From the NCBI GenBank assembly GCA_024685385.1, contig JAIKVV010000079.1, forward strand, positions 1 through 64,000: a DNA stretch of 64,000 bases, in the 5' to 3' direction. This DNA is from Saccharofermentans sp. (GTDB taxonomy: Bacteria > Bacillota > Clostridia > Saccharofermentanales > Saccharofermentanaceae). The notes under the pieces were generated by a model that saw only the letters and a list, made by a program, of their open reading frames with translations, did no database searches and was not told the origin of the DNA. Of this stretch, positions 1 through 7,884 are shown piece after piece. Each line of letters opens with the position of its first letter. Position 1 is the first letter of the stretch. The translations under genes were made by a program, and so were the position numbers.

Positions 1-1
1 T

Positions 2-847
2 GCAATGGCTATCAAGTATTTTGACGGCACTCTTCCCGTTGATAAGGAATTCAACGATTCCGATAACGATCTGCTGGAGCAGCTCGATGCATTGCCCGCA
101 TTCGTATCCGATACATTCGAGACGATGCGCTTCTCCGAAGGCCTTGCCAAGATCTTCAGCGTTATCGCCCGCGCAAATAAGTATATCGATGAGAACGAGC
201 CCTGGAAGCTTGCCAAGGATGAGTCTGCAAAGCCCCGTCTTGCCGCAGTTCTCTATAATCTCCTTGATGCCATCAGGCGCGTTGCGATCCTCCTTGAGCC
301 CGTAATGCCTCATACATCGCCCAAGATCTTCGAACAGATCGGCGCTGATGAAACTAATACTACATGGGATTCCGCTTCCGTAAGACACGGCCTTGCAGCT
401 GATGTTACGGTTACAAAGGGAGACGTTCTCTTCCCTAGGATCGATATCGACAAGGAGATCGAGGAACTCAATAAACTTTTCCCCGCAGAAGAAGAGAAGG
501 GTAAGGAATTGGAGCCCTTAAAGCCCTTGACGAAGTTCGATAACTTCGCTGCATTGGATCTTCGAGCCGTTAAGGTCATTTCCTGCGAGAAGGTCGAGAA
601 GTCCGATAAGCTCCTGAAGTTCAAGGTTGATGACGGCTTCGGCGAAAGACAGGTCCTCTCGGGAATCGCCAAATACTATAAGCCTGAAGATCTTGTAGGA
701 AAGACATTGGCGATGATAGTTAATCTCGAGCCCAGGAAGATGATGGGTCTTGAGAGCAACGGCATGATCCTCTCCGTTAAGTACGGTGACGGATATAAGG
801 TAATCGAGTTCGACGATTCTGTTGAAGCAGGCGCTGACATCAGTTGA
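2..847 (+). CDS. metG: Methionyl-tRNA synthetase, C-terminal part
   Basis: Charges tRNA-Met with methionine in the cytoplasm. Only the last 281 or so residues are present; the catalytic domain lies upstream of the window. The visible part starts in the helical anticodon-binding domain (signature FSEGLAKIFSVIARANKYI, then ENEPWKLAKD). It then has a linker and, from about residue 180, a C-terminal EMAP/Trbp111-type OB-fold tRNA-binding domain (LDLRAVKV, KVEKSDKLLKF, QVLSGIAKYY, NLEPRKMMGLESNGMIL). That appended domain is usual for the longer, dimeric bacterial MetG. An in-frame ATG at 5 is internal and is not the start. The tatD-family gene follows after 6 bases, so the two are co-transcribed, an arrangement common in Bacillota. 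Confidence 0.95.
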   Translation, partial: AMAIKYFDGTLPVDKEFNDSDNDLLEQLDALPAFVSDTFETMRFSEGLAKIFSVIARANKYIDENEPWKLAKDESAKPRLAAVLYNLLDAIRRVAILLEPVMPHTSPKIFEQIGADETNTTWDSASVRHGLAADVTVTKGDVLFPRIDIDKEIEELNKLFPAEEEKGKELEPLKPLTKFDNFAALDLRAVKVISCEKVEKSDKLLKFKVDDGFGERQVLSGIAKYYKPEDLVGKTLAMIVNLEPRKMMGLESNGMILSVKYGDGYKVIEFDDSVEAGADIS

Positions 848-853
848 TCTTCC

Positions 854-1711
854 ATGAGCAAGCACAAGCCGACAGCTCATTACGAAGGCCCGGGAGAGTT
901 TTTCGATACCCATGCGCACCTCTACGACCGGAAATTCGAAGAGGCAGGCAGGACAGCTGAAGAGATCCTGACGGCTGCCAAAACTGCAGGTGTCAGCAAG
1001 GTATTGGTCCCTGCGGATTCGGTTGAGACATCAAGGCTTGCATGTGGCTTTGCGAACGTAAATGACGGCAGATACGGTGTGGATATCTACTATTCAATAG
1101 GTGTCCATCCGCACGAAGCCAAGACCTGGTGCAGCGAAGCGGAGCAGTTTATCCTTGAACGGCTCGGATCCGACCGCGACATCAGACTCAGAGCCATAGG
1201 CGAGATAGGATTGGATTACTATTACGACTTATCTCCCAGGGATTGCCAGAAGAAGGTCTTCTCAAGGCAGCTCGACATTGCATATGAGGCTGACATGCCG
1301 GTCATACTGCATGAAAGAGATGCCACGAAAGATACGATAGACATAATTAAGGCTCAGGCAGATAAAGGCGCTCTCAGGGCAGAGCCCGGAGTATGCCACT
1401 GCTGCTCGATGTCAGCAGAAGCTGCAGCGGAACTTGTGAAGCTCGGTTTCTACATAGGATTTGACGGACCTTTGACTTTTAAGAATAATGTTAAGGGAGT
1501 GAAGCTTGCAGAGAGCGTCCCTGTCGACAGGATCGTCATTGAGACAGACAGTCCTTATCTTACGCCGGAACCTAACCGCGGAAGGCGCAATGAGCCTGAA
1601 TATGTCCCCTTTGTGGCGGCAAGGCTGTCTGAGATAATGAACATGGATATAGAGGAAACGGCGAGGATAACATTTGAAAACGGCTTAAAGCTTTACGGGC
1701 TTGACCGGTGA
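854..1711 (+). CDS. TatD family metal-dependent hydrolase (YabD-like DNase)
   Basis: Predicted metal-dependent nuclease of the amidohydrolase fold, 285 residues, cytoplasmic. Family landmarks are present in order: the N-terminal metal site FDTHAHLYD, the IGEIGLDYYYD motif with its metal-bridging Glu, the HERDA histidine, a VCHCCS motif in place of the usual HCFS, and the C-terminal IETDSPYLTPEPNRGRRNEP signature. Members cleave DNA or RNA 3' ends in vitro; the physiological role is unsettled. It follows metG directly, as in many Bacillota. The first 13 or so residues before FFDTHAHL are longer than in typical homologues, but no better start is visible. Confidence 0.9.
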   Translation: MSKHKPTAHYEGPGEFFDTHAHLYDRKFEEAGRTAEEILTAAKTAGVSKVLVPADSVETSRLACGFANVNDGRYGVDIYYSIGVHPHEAKTWCSEAEQFILERLGSDRDIRLRAIGEIGLDYYYDLSPRDCQKKVFSRQLDIAYEADMPVILHERDATKDTIDIIKAQADKGALRAEPGVCHCCSMSAEAAAELVKLGFYIGFDGPLTFKNNVKGVKLAESVPVDRIVIETDSPYLTPEPNRGRRNEPEYVPFVAARLSEIMNMDIEETARITFENGLKLYGLDR

Positions 1712-1723
1712 AAGGAGTAAGTG

Positions 1724-2317
1724 ATGAAGGTATCTAGGAAAGATGTTATACTGATCGTCATTACGGTGATAATGCTTGGAATACTCGTAGGAGGATTTAT
1801 CTACGACCGCACTCCGGCTCTGCTCGACAGGACAAACTGCTTCCTTATCTCCGAAGATGAGAATCTCGAGATCCGTGATGTGACAAAATACGGATTCATG
1901 TATAACCGTGTTGCATATGAGGCCAAGATAGAAATCGTAAACGGATATTGGGAGACATACTATTATGCTCTTGCCAACCTCTATCAGAATGAAGGTCAGC
2001 TGATGGATTTCAAGGAATTTCAGAAGTATTCGGAGGAGAGCCTGTCAAAAGTTACCGTTAAGCCGCATCCTTCGAGCGATGCCACTGTCTGGCTCATGGG
2101 AACGAAGCTTGAATATGACAGGAGCAAATACGCTACGCTGAATACGGGCAAATCAACGGAACAGACAACGCCGACACTTGATCTTACAGGAGGGAAGACG
2201 GCTGCAACGGATGTGACAACTATTGCAGACAGCAGTTATAAAGGAGCTGCCGCGGTATATATAATCGATCAGGAATCGGACGGAAAAGCATATCTTTATA
2301 TATACTATTCAAAATAA
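1724..2317 (+). CDS. Small membrane-anchored protein, function unknown
   Basis: I do not recognise this 197-residue protein. It has one N-terminal membrane segment (about residues 7-28, LIVITVIMLGILVGGFIY) and an otherwise soluble, probably extracytoplasmic region with a Thr-rich stretch around residues 145-170. The start is set at ATG 1724, 6 bases after a strong AAAGGAGT site; the GTG at 1721 is possible but less likely. It begins 12 bases after the TatD-family gene and is probably the last gene of the metG transcript, which ends at the hairpin at 2333. Confidence 0.6.
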   Translation: MKVSRKDVILIVITVIMLGILVGGFIYDRTPALLDRTNCFLISEDENLEIRDVTKYGFMYNRVAYEAKIEIVNGYWETYYYALANLYQNEGQLMDFKEFQKYSEESLSKVTVKPHPSSDATVWLMGTKLEYDRSKYATLNTGKSTEQTTPTLDLTGGKTAATDVTTIADSSYKGAAAVYIIDQESDGKAYLYIYYSK

Positions 2318-2332
2318 AGACCATGAATCACG

Positions 2333-2360
2333 GAAGCGGTGTCAACACCGCTTCTTTGTT
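2333..2360 (+). terminator. Hairpin ending the metG-tatD transcript
   Basis: Arms GAAGCGGTG (2333-2341) and CACCGCTTC (2346-2354) form a perfect 9-bp stem with a TCAA tetraloop, followed by a short T-rich tail. The weak tail makes termination likely but not certain. Confidence 0.7.
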
Positions 2361-2417
2361 GAAAAGGCTCTGAAACAGCGCTATATCAGGCCATTTGATA
2401 TTTTTCTGAAAAAGTTG

Positions 2418-2447
2418 TTGACACAACGGTAAATAATCGTATATAAT
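2418..2447 (+). promoter_or_regulatory. Sigma-A-type promoter of the tRNA cluster
   Basis: Consensus -35 TTGACA at 2418-2423 and consensus -10 TATAAT at 2442-2447, 18 bases apart. Both hexamers are perfect, and the expected start point lies about 28 bases before the first tRNA. This is the strongest promoter seen in the window, as expected for stable RNA. Confidence 0.85.
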
Positions 2448-2481
2448 TTTCAAGCGTTTTAAGGAACCTTGAAAGCACAAT

Positions 2482-2557
2482 GGAAGCTTAGCTCAGCTGG
2501 GAGAGCATCTGCCTTACAAGCAGAGGGTCACAGGTTCGAGCCCTGTAGTTTCCACCA
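2482..2557 (+). tRNA. tRNA-Val (anticodon TAC)
   Basis: Complete cloverleaf with an encoded CCA end. The acceptor stem pairs GGAAGCT with AGTTTCC, the anticodon loop CTTACAA places TAC at 2515-2517, and the T loop GGTTCGAGCC is canonical. The discriminator base is A (2554). First of three tRNA genes in one transcript. Confidence 0.97.
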
Positions 2558-2560
2558 AAT

Positions 2561-2638
2561 GGCGCAGTAGTTCAGCCTGGTTAGAATGCCAGCCTGTCAC
2601 GCTGGAGGTCGAGGGTTCGAGCCCCTTCTGCGTCGCCA
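2561..2638 (+). tRNA. tRNA-Asp (anticodon GTC)
   Basis: Complete cloverleaf with encoded CCA. The acceptor arms GGCGCAG and CTGCGTC pair with one G-T, the anticodon loop CTGTCAC gives GTC, and the discriminator is G (2635). It starts 3 bases after tRNA-Val. Its final A is also the first base of the following hairpin. Confidence 0.97.
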
Positions 2639-2670
2639 CATGAGCCGGCTCGAGAGTCGGCTCGTGTTTT
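2638..2670 (+). terminator. Terminator-like hairpin between tRNA-Asp and tRNA-Phe
   Basis: A 12-bp stem pairs 2638-2649 with 2656-2667 (one T-G and one G-T pair) around loop TCGAGA, and the sequence runs into TTTT at 2667-2670. It has the form of an intrinsic terminator, yet tRNA-Phe begins at 2671 with no room for a promoter between them. It therefore acts either as a partial terminator or as a processing signal for the tRNA-Asp 3' end. Confidence 0.7.
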
Positions 2671-2746
2671 GCCCAGATAGCTCAGTTGGTAGAGCAGGGG
2701 ACTGAAAATCCCCGTGTCCTTGGTTCAATTCCGAGTCTGGGCACCA
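2671..2746 (+). tRNA. tRNA-Phe (anticodon GAA)
   Basis: Complete cloverleaf with encoded CCA. GCCCAGA pairs with TCTGGGC, the anticodon loop contains GAA, and the T loop is GGTTCAATTCC. The discriminator is A. It must be transcribed by read-through of the hairpin at 2638-2670, since no promoter fits in between. Confidence 0.97.
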
Positions 2747-2778
2747 AAGACCGTATCCTCGAGATGCGGTCTTTTTAT
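2746..2778 (+). terminator. Intrinsic terminator of the tRNA cluster
   Basis: A 12-bp stem pairs 2746-2757 with 2763-2774 around a 5-base loop and is followed by a T-rich tract. As at tRNA-Asp, the stem starts on the last A of the tRNA CCA end. Confidence 0.9.
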
Positions 2779-2836
2779 TTTGTAGTATAATGTTATCCGG
2801 ATGTCCTCCGGGATATGCCTTATACGGGAGGGATAT

Positions 2837-5575
2837 ATGAATAAGTATTTTTCTATGGGGAAAGAGGAGACGCTGGCTGACCTTCAGACGGACAGTAAGA
2901 CCGGTCTCAGTTTTGCAGAGGCAAAAGAACGCCTTATCAAGTACGGATCCAATACTCTCGGTGAAGAGAAGAAGACTCCCCTGTGGAAGAGGTTCCTTTT
3001 ACAGTTCTGCGATGCCATGGTCTTTATCCTGATCGGCGCAGCCGCCCTTTCAGCTTATATGGCAATGAAGGAAGGCACTTCCGAAGGCTGGATAGATGTA
3101 ATAGTTATAGTTGCGATAATAATCCTGAATGCCGTTCTCGGTGTTTATCAGGAAGGCAAAGCGGACAAGGCTCTTGATGCCTTGAAGAAGATGAGTTCTC
3201 CCAAGACAAAGGTCCTTCGTGGCGGATCTGTTACCCTGGTCGATTCCGAAACCGTGGTCCCCGGTGACATAGTCCTGATCGATGCGGGTGATGCTATCGC
3301 ATCAGACATGAGACTTATCGAATCAGAGTCACTGAAGGCTGACGAATCTTCTCTTACAGGCGAATCGCTACCTTCTGAAAAAGACTGTAATGCATCTCTT
3401 TCCGAAGACTGCGGCATAGGCGACCGCACGAATATGGTCTTTTCGGGCACGGTCATTACTTACGGAAGAGGCAAGGGTGTCGTTACTGCAACCGGAACAT
3501 CTTCCGAACTCGGCAAGATCGCAAAGCGCTTGACAGACATCAAGGATGAGACTACTCCCTTACAGAAGAACCTCAATTCTTTAGGCAAGATCTTAGCGAT
3601 CGTCTGCGTTATCGTCTGCCTCATAGTCTTTGCAGTCAATGTATTTGTACAGAAGAATACGATAGAAGATTCGCTCATGACGGCAGTATCTCTTGCAGTT
3701 GCAGCCATCCCCGAGGGCCTGGCAGCGGTTGTTACCATCGTTTTGTCGCTCGGCATGACCACGATGGCTCAGAGAAATGCAATAGTCAAGAAACTTTCTG
3801 CGGTAGAGACTTTGGGCTGCGTCGATGTTATCTGTTCGGATAAGACAGGTACACTGACACAGAACCAGATGACGGTCCGCGTTATCTATTCCAACGGAAA
3901 GATAATGCATGTATCAGGCGGCGGATATGCTCCCGAAGGAGACATAACGGATGTTGACGGACAGATCGTTGAAGCGCCCCGTGAACTCGTTTTAAGCTCT
4001 GTTTTATGTAATGACGCTTCGATAGTAAAAGATGAAAACGGCAAATACAACTGCATCGGCGATCCGACGGAGGGCGCTCTTACGACATTGGGATCCAAGT
4101 GCGATCTCCTGAGAGATGAGGTCCTCGCCAAGTATCCGAGACTTGCTGAACTGCCTTTTGATTCCGACAGGAAGATGATGACGACATTCCACGATATCGA
4201 CGGCAGATACATAAGTTATACAAAGGGCGCGCCCGACATCATGCTGGCAAGATGCAAGTTCTATGATGACAACGGCGAGATCAAGCCCATGACTTCGGAG
4301 ATATTGAAGAGGGCAGAGAAAGCCAACCACGATTTTGCCTGCAAGGCGATCAGAGTCCTGGCTTTCGCTTACAGGCTGTATGATGATAAGTCTTTTGACG
4401 GCGTAACATTTGCTTCAGAGGAAGATATGGTCTTCTTAGGCCTCATCGGCATGATCGACCCGCCCCGAGACGAAGCCCGTGATGCCATTGCCGTCTGCAG
4501 ACAAGCAGGCATACGTACCGTAATGATCACGGGTGACTATAAGGATTCCGCATCCGCCATCGCTGACAGCCTCAAGATGTGCGACGGAGAGGTGAAAGCC
4601 CTTTCCGGCGGTGACCTCGAAAAGATGTCCGATGATGAATTGAGGGAAGCCGTGGAGAATGTAAGCGTTTACGCCAGAGTTGCTCCCGAGCATAAGGTCC
4701 GTATAGTTTCTGCCCTGAAAGATAAGAACCATATAGCTTCCATGACCGGTGACGGCGTCAATGATGCCCCGGCTCTTAAGGCTGCTGACATCGGCGTAGC
4801 CATGGGCATAACGGGAACTGATGTTTCCAAGAACGCTGCGGACATGATCCTGACCGATGACAACTTCACGACCATCGTGGGAGCCGTCGAGCAGGGAAGG
4901 ATAATATATTCCAACATCCGCAAGTTCGTAGGCTTCCTTCTGTCCTGCAACATAGGTGAGATACTGATAGTATTCATATTGTCGCTCATCCCCAACAGCG
5001 TCATCCCGGGCATAGCAGCCCCCATGACAGCCATCCAGCTCCTCTGGCTGAACCTCGTTACTGACAGTTTCCCCGCTCTGGCTCTGGGCCGCGAACTCGG
5101 CGAACCCGGCATAATGAAGGAGCCTCCCCGCAGGAAGGGCGAGCCCATCATAAATGCCAGGATGAGGACTCTCATAGGGATCCAGGCTGTAGTTCTCTTC
5201 ATCAGCGTTGCAACAGGCTTCCTGGCATCGCTCCTTTCGGGAAATTCCTTCTTCGCATCGGCTGATATCAAGCCTATAGATACGGCAAGGACAGTGGCTT
5301 TCGCAACCTTGATCTGTGCCGAGCTCTTCAGGGCATTCGCATCCAGATCCGAAACGGTGTCGGTATTCAAACTGGGTTTCTTCTCGAACCGCTTCATGAA
5401 TATCTCCGTTCTGATATCACTGGCTCTGACTCTGGCTGTCATCTATATTCCGAAGGTTAATACCATCTTCGATAATGTGCCTTTGAACCCCACGGCCTGG
5501 CTCGTTATCCTGCCTCTTGCGGTGCTTCCTTTTGCCGCAGGCGAGATTTACAAATTGATACGATTGCATAAATAG
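2837..5575 (+). CDS. Calcium-type P-type ATPase (P2 family cation pump)
   Basis: ATP-driven cation pump in the cytoplasmic membrane, most like bacterial Ca2+-ATPases; 912 residues. Seen in order: an N-terminal cation-ATPase domain (LADLQTDSKTGLSFAEAKERL), membrane helices at about 55-105, the actuator motif SSLTGES, helices around 240-300 with the PEGLAA transport motif in M4, the phosphorylation motif CSDKTGTLT with Asp335, the nucleotide-binding KGAPD motif, TGDGVNDAPALK, and a C-terminal helix bundle containing LLWLNLVTDSFPALALG. The PEGL and NLVTD motifs favour Ca2+ over heavy metals, but substrate is inferred. ATG 2837 is chosen because GGGAGGG lies just upstream; the earlier in-frame ATG at 2801 has no ribosome site. 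A TATAAT at 2786-2791 may be its -10. Confidence 0.92.
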   Translation: MNKYFSMGKEETLADLQTDSKTGLSFAEAKERLIKYGSNTLGEEKKTPLWKRFLLQFCDAMVFILIGAAALSAYMAMKEGTSEGWIDVIVIVAIIILNAVLGVYQEGKADKALDALKKMSSPKTKVLRGGSVTLVDSETVVPGDIVLIDAGDAIASDMRLIESESLKADESSLTGESLPSEKDCNASLSEDCGIGDRTNMVFSGTVITYGRGKGVVTATGTSSELGKIAKRLTDIKDETTPLQKNLNSLGKILAIVCVIVCLIVFAVNVFVQKNTIEDSLMTAVSLAVAAIPEGLAAVVTIVLSLGMTTMAQRNAIVKKLSAVETLGCVDVICSDKTGTLTQNQMTVRVIYSNGKIMHVSGGGYAPEGDITDVDGQIVEAPRELVLSSVLCNDASIVKDENGKYNCIGDPTEGALTTLGSKCDLLRDEVLAKYPRLAELPFDSDRKMMTTFHDIDGRYISYTKGAPDIMLARCKFYDDNGEIKPMTSEILKRAEKANHDFACKAIRVLAFAYRLYDDKSFDGVTFASEEDMVFLGLIGMIDPPRDEARDAIAVCRQAGIRTVMITGDYKDSASAIADSLKMCDGEVKALSGGDLEKMSDDELREAVENVSVYARVAPEHKVRIVSALKDKNHIASMTGDGVNDAPALKAADIGVAMGITGTDVSKNAADMILTDDNFTTIVGAVEQGRIIYSNIRKFVGFLLSCNIGEILIVFILSLIPNSVIPGIAAPMTAIQLLWLNLVTDSFPALALGRELGEPGIMKEPPRRKGEPIINARMRTLIGIQAVVLFISVATGFLASLLSGNSFFASADIKPIDTARTVAFATLICAELFRAFASRSETVSVFKLGFFSNRFMNISVLISLALTLAVIYIPKVNTIFDNVPLNPTAWLVILPLAVLPFAAGEIYKLIRLHK

Positions 5576-5592
5576 AAACGCTATGTTATTAT
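5564..5592 (+). promoter_or_regulatory. Promoter of secG
   Basis: -35 TTGCAT (5564-5569) and -10 TATTAT (5587-5592) are spaced 17 bases apart, with a TGn extension before the -10. It overlaps the 3' end of the ATPase gene and is 42 bases from the secG start. Confidence 0.6.
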
Positions 5593-5633
5593 TTATCGGC
5601 AATAATCAAATTCTTATATAGGAGATGCACAAA

Positions 5634-5891
5634 ATGGGTGTCGTCAATATCATTCTTTCAGCACTTGATGCCATTCTGGCATTGGCAATAATCGTACTCT
5701 TCCTCGTTCAGGAAGGTAATGACCGCGGTATCGGCGTCGTTGCAGGTTCCAATTCCTCCAACGATTCATATTACAGCAAGATCAAGGGCAAGTCGCGCGA
5801 GATGCAGCTTAAGAGATGGACAGTCATCTGTTCCGTTCTGTTTGCCATTATCTCCATTGTTCTTTATCTGTCACTGGCCCGCAACTGGTAA
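5634..5891 (+). CDS. secG: Preprotein translocase subunit SecG
   Basis: Small accessory membrane subunit of the SecYEG export channel; 85 residues, typical for the family. Two membrane helices (about 5-25 and 60-80) flank a cytoplasmic loop carrying the family-typical VQEGNDRGIGVVAG stretch, which matches the SecG signature of Gly-rich residues after a QEGND-like motif. ATG 5634 is preferred over the ATG at 5625, since the GGAG site at 5621-5624 would touch the latter. In many Bacillota secG is followed by rnr; here rnr lies about 4.4 kb downstream, with ribosomal genes between. Confidence 0.9.
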   Translation: MGVVNIILSALDAILALAIIVLFLVQEGNDRGIGVVAGSNSSNDSYYSKIKGKSREMQLKRWTVICSVLFAIISIVLYLSLARNW

Positions 5892-5912
5892 GAGCCGGTA
5901 AAGACTGAACTT

Positions 5913-5950
5913 AATGTGCCGCCTTTAACGGGCGGCATTTTGTTTTATAT
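5913..5950 (+). terminator. Intrinsic terminator after secG
   Basis: TGCCGCC (5917-5923) pairs with GGCGGCA (5931-5937), extended by weak AT pairs, and is followed by ATTTTGTTTT. Confidence 0.85.
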
Positions 5951-5969
5951 ATATAAATATAAAAAGCAC

Positions 5970-5998
5970 TTGATATTGATTAATCCTTCTGATACTAT
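5970..5998 (+). promoter_or_regulatory. Promoter of the rpsB-tsf operon
   Basis: -35 TTGATA (5970-5975) and -10 TACTAT (5993-5998) with a 17-base spacer. The predicted transcript begins near 6005, just before the structured leader. Confidence 0.75.
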
Positions 5999-6011
5999 AT
6001 TCGGGCATAAA

Positions 6012-6076
6012 AAGCACGCGGTGCTCCTTTTCTGCCGTTTAGATCCGGGAAGCCCGGGCGGTCGGCACCGCGGAAG
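6012..6076 (+). ncRNA. Structured rpsB leader RNA (candidate S2 autoregulatory element)
   Basis: The rpsB 5' leader can form a closed multi-part structure. CGCGGTGC (6017-6024) pairs perfectly with GCACCGCG (6065-6072). Inside it, CCG (6035-6037) pairs with CGG (6059-6061), and CCGGG (6045-6049) pairs with CCCGG (6053-6057) around an AAG loop. The element ends 12 bases before the ribosome site. Ribosomal protein leaders in many bacteria mediate feedback repression, and an rpsB leader is a known class. Whether this belongs to that class cannot be shown without covariation data. Confidence 0.6.
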
Positions 6077-6100
6077 TTCAAGACAAGGAGGAATATTTTT

Positions 6101-6928
6101 ATGCCCGTTATTTTAATGAAGCAGCTCTTGGAAGCAGGTGTGCACTTCGGTCACCAGACAAGACGCTGGAACCCCAAGATGCGCGAGTACATCTTTACAG
6201 AGCGCAACTCCATCCACATCATCGATCTCCAGAAGACAGTCAAGAAGGTTGACGAGGCTTATGATGCCATGGTCAACTATGCAGGTCTCGGTGATGTTCT
6301 TTTCGTAGGAACAAAGAAGCAGGCTCAGGATTCCATCAAGGAAGAAGCTCAGCGCTGCGGCGGTTTCTACATCAACTACCGTTGGCTCGGCGGCACTCTC
6401 ACAAACTTCGCAACGATCAAGAAGAGAGTTGCACGTCTTGTAGAACTCCGCGAGATGGAGCAGAACGGTGATTTCGACATCCGTCCCAAGAAGGAAGTTG
6501 CAAAGCTCAAGCTCGAGATGGAGAAGCTCGACAAGAATCTCGGCGGTATCGTCGGAATGAATTCCCTTCCTGCAGTTATCTTCGTTGTTGACACAAAGAA
6601 GGAGCACAATGCAGTTGCAGAGGCTAGAAGACTCAATATCCCGATCATTGCCATCGTCGATACAAACTGTGATCCTGACGAAGTTGATCACGTAATCCCC
6701 GGTAACGATGACGCTATCCGTGCTATCAAGCTCATCACAGCTAAGATGGCTGACGCCGTAATCGAAGCTAACCAGGGCGTTGACGGTTCCGCAGAGGGTG
6801 CTGACATCGATTCTGCTATCGCAGAAGCTGATACGGCAGCCATCGAGGAAGAAATGGCAGAGGAAGCAACTGAGGCTGAAGAAGCAACATCCATCGAGGA
6901 AGTAGTTGCAGCTGAAGAAGAAGCATAA
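6101..6928 (+). CDS. rpsB: 30S ribosomal protein S2
   Basis: Structural protein of the small ribosomal subunit; 275 residues. It has the typical start ([19 protein letters not shown]), the coiled-coil region around 95-140, and the conserved [23 protein letters not shown] and [27 protein letters not shown] motifs. It ends with an acidic Ala/Glu-rich tail (about residues 228-275) beyond the core fold. AAGGAGG at 6085-6091 lies 9 bases from ATG 6101. tsf follows after 14 bases, the near-universal rpsB-tsf arrangement. Confidence 0.98.
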   Translation: MPVILMKQLLEAGVHFGHQTRRWNPKMREYIFTERNSIHIIDLQKTVKKVDEAYDAMVNYAGLGDVLFVGTKKQAQDSIKEEAQRCGGFYINYRWLGGTLTNFATIKKRVARLVELREMEQNGDFDIRPKKEVAKLKLEMEKLDKNLGGIVGMNSLPAVIFVVDTKKEHNAVAEARRLNIPIIAIVDTNCDPDEVDHVIPGNDDAIRAIKLITAKMADAVIEANQGVDGSAEGADIDSAIAEADTAAIEEEMAEEATEAEEATSIEEVVAAEEEA

Positions 6929-6942
6929 TAGGGAGGAAAGAT

Positions 6943-7884
6943 ATGGCTAATATTTCTGCACAGCAGGTTAAGGAATTAAGAGAACTCACAGACTGCGGTA
7001 TCATGGACTGCAAGAAGGCTCTCATGGAGAGCGACGGTGACATCGAGAAGGCTAAGGCATGGCTCCGTGAGAAGGGTATGGCTAAGGCTGAGAAGAAGTC
7101 TTCCCGTATCGCAGCTGAGGGTGCTGTTTACTCCAAGATCACAGATGACAAGAAGACAGGTGTCATGGTAGAAGTCAATGTTGAGACAGACTTCGCTGCC
7201 AACACAGATAAGTTCAAGAATTTTGTTGACGCTGTTGCAACAGATATCCTTGAGACAAAGCCCGCAGACAGAGATACACTCTTGGCTTCCACACTTTACA
7301 ACGATCCTTCCAAGACGATCGAAGTCTTCACAAAGGAAGCTATCGCTGATATCGGTGAGAACATCTCCGTAAGAAGATTCGTAGTTTATGAAGTAAACGG
7401 CAACGGCGCTGTTGCATCTTACATCCACATGGGCGGTAAGGTCGGCGTTATGACCGAGATCGTTGTAGGTGACGATTCCGTCGTCACAACAGACGCTTTC
7501 TCTAACTTCGCAAAGGATATCGGCATGCAGATCGCAGCTTCCAACCCTAACTGGGTATCCGAGGCTGACGTTCCCGCTGAAGAGATCGCTAAGGAAACAG
7601 AGATCGTTAAAAATAAGGCTCTCGAAGAAGGCAAGCCTGAGAACATCATCATGGACAGGATCGTTCCCGGACAGATCAAGAACTTCTTCAAGCTTAACTG
7701 CCTCCTCGATCAGGAGTTCGTTAAGGATGATTCCATGAATGTTGCATCTTATGTTGCATCCGTTGCCAAGGAACTCGGAACCGACATCTCCATCGTAGCT
7801 TTCACACGCTATGGTCTTGGTGAAGGCATCGAGAAGAAGGTTGACGACTTCGCTGAGGAAGTAAGAAAGCAGGCAGGACTGTGA
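6943..7884 (+). CDS. tsf: Translation elongation factor Ts
   Basis: Guanine-nucleotide exchange factor for EF-Tu; 313 residues. The N-terminal UBA-like domain contains the hallmark LRELTDCGIMDCKKALMESDGD. The first core domain shows the GVMVEVNVETDFAAN motif, essential for displacing Mg2+/GDP from EF-Tu, and the second subdomain follows. A good GGGAGGA site precedes ATG 6943. The stop codon overlaps the next gene's GTG (GTGA). Confidence 0.98.
   Translation: MANISAQQVKELRELTDCGIMDCKKALMESDGDIEKAKAWLREKGMAKAEKKSSRIAAEGAVYSKITDDKKTGVMVEVNVETDFAANTDKFKNFVDAVATDILETKPADRDTLLASTLYNDPSKTIEVFTKEAIADIGENISVRRFVVYEVNGNGAVASYIHMGGKVGVMTEIVVGDDSVVTTDAFSNFAKDIGMQIAASNPNWVSEADVPAEEIAKETEIVKNKALEEGKPENIIMDRIVPGQIKNFFKLNCLLDQEFVKDDSMNVASYVASVAKELGTDISIVAFTRYGLGEGIEKKVDDFAEEVRKQAGL

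Noticed and set aside
4669-5442. 257-residue open frame on the minus strand inside the P-type ATPase gene
   Set aside because: It lies wholly opposite a strongly conserved gene, has no ribosome site and resembles no family; it reflects codon bias of the sense gene.
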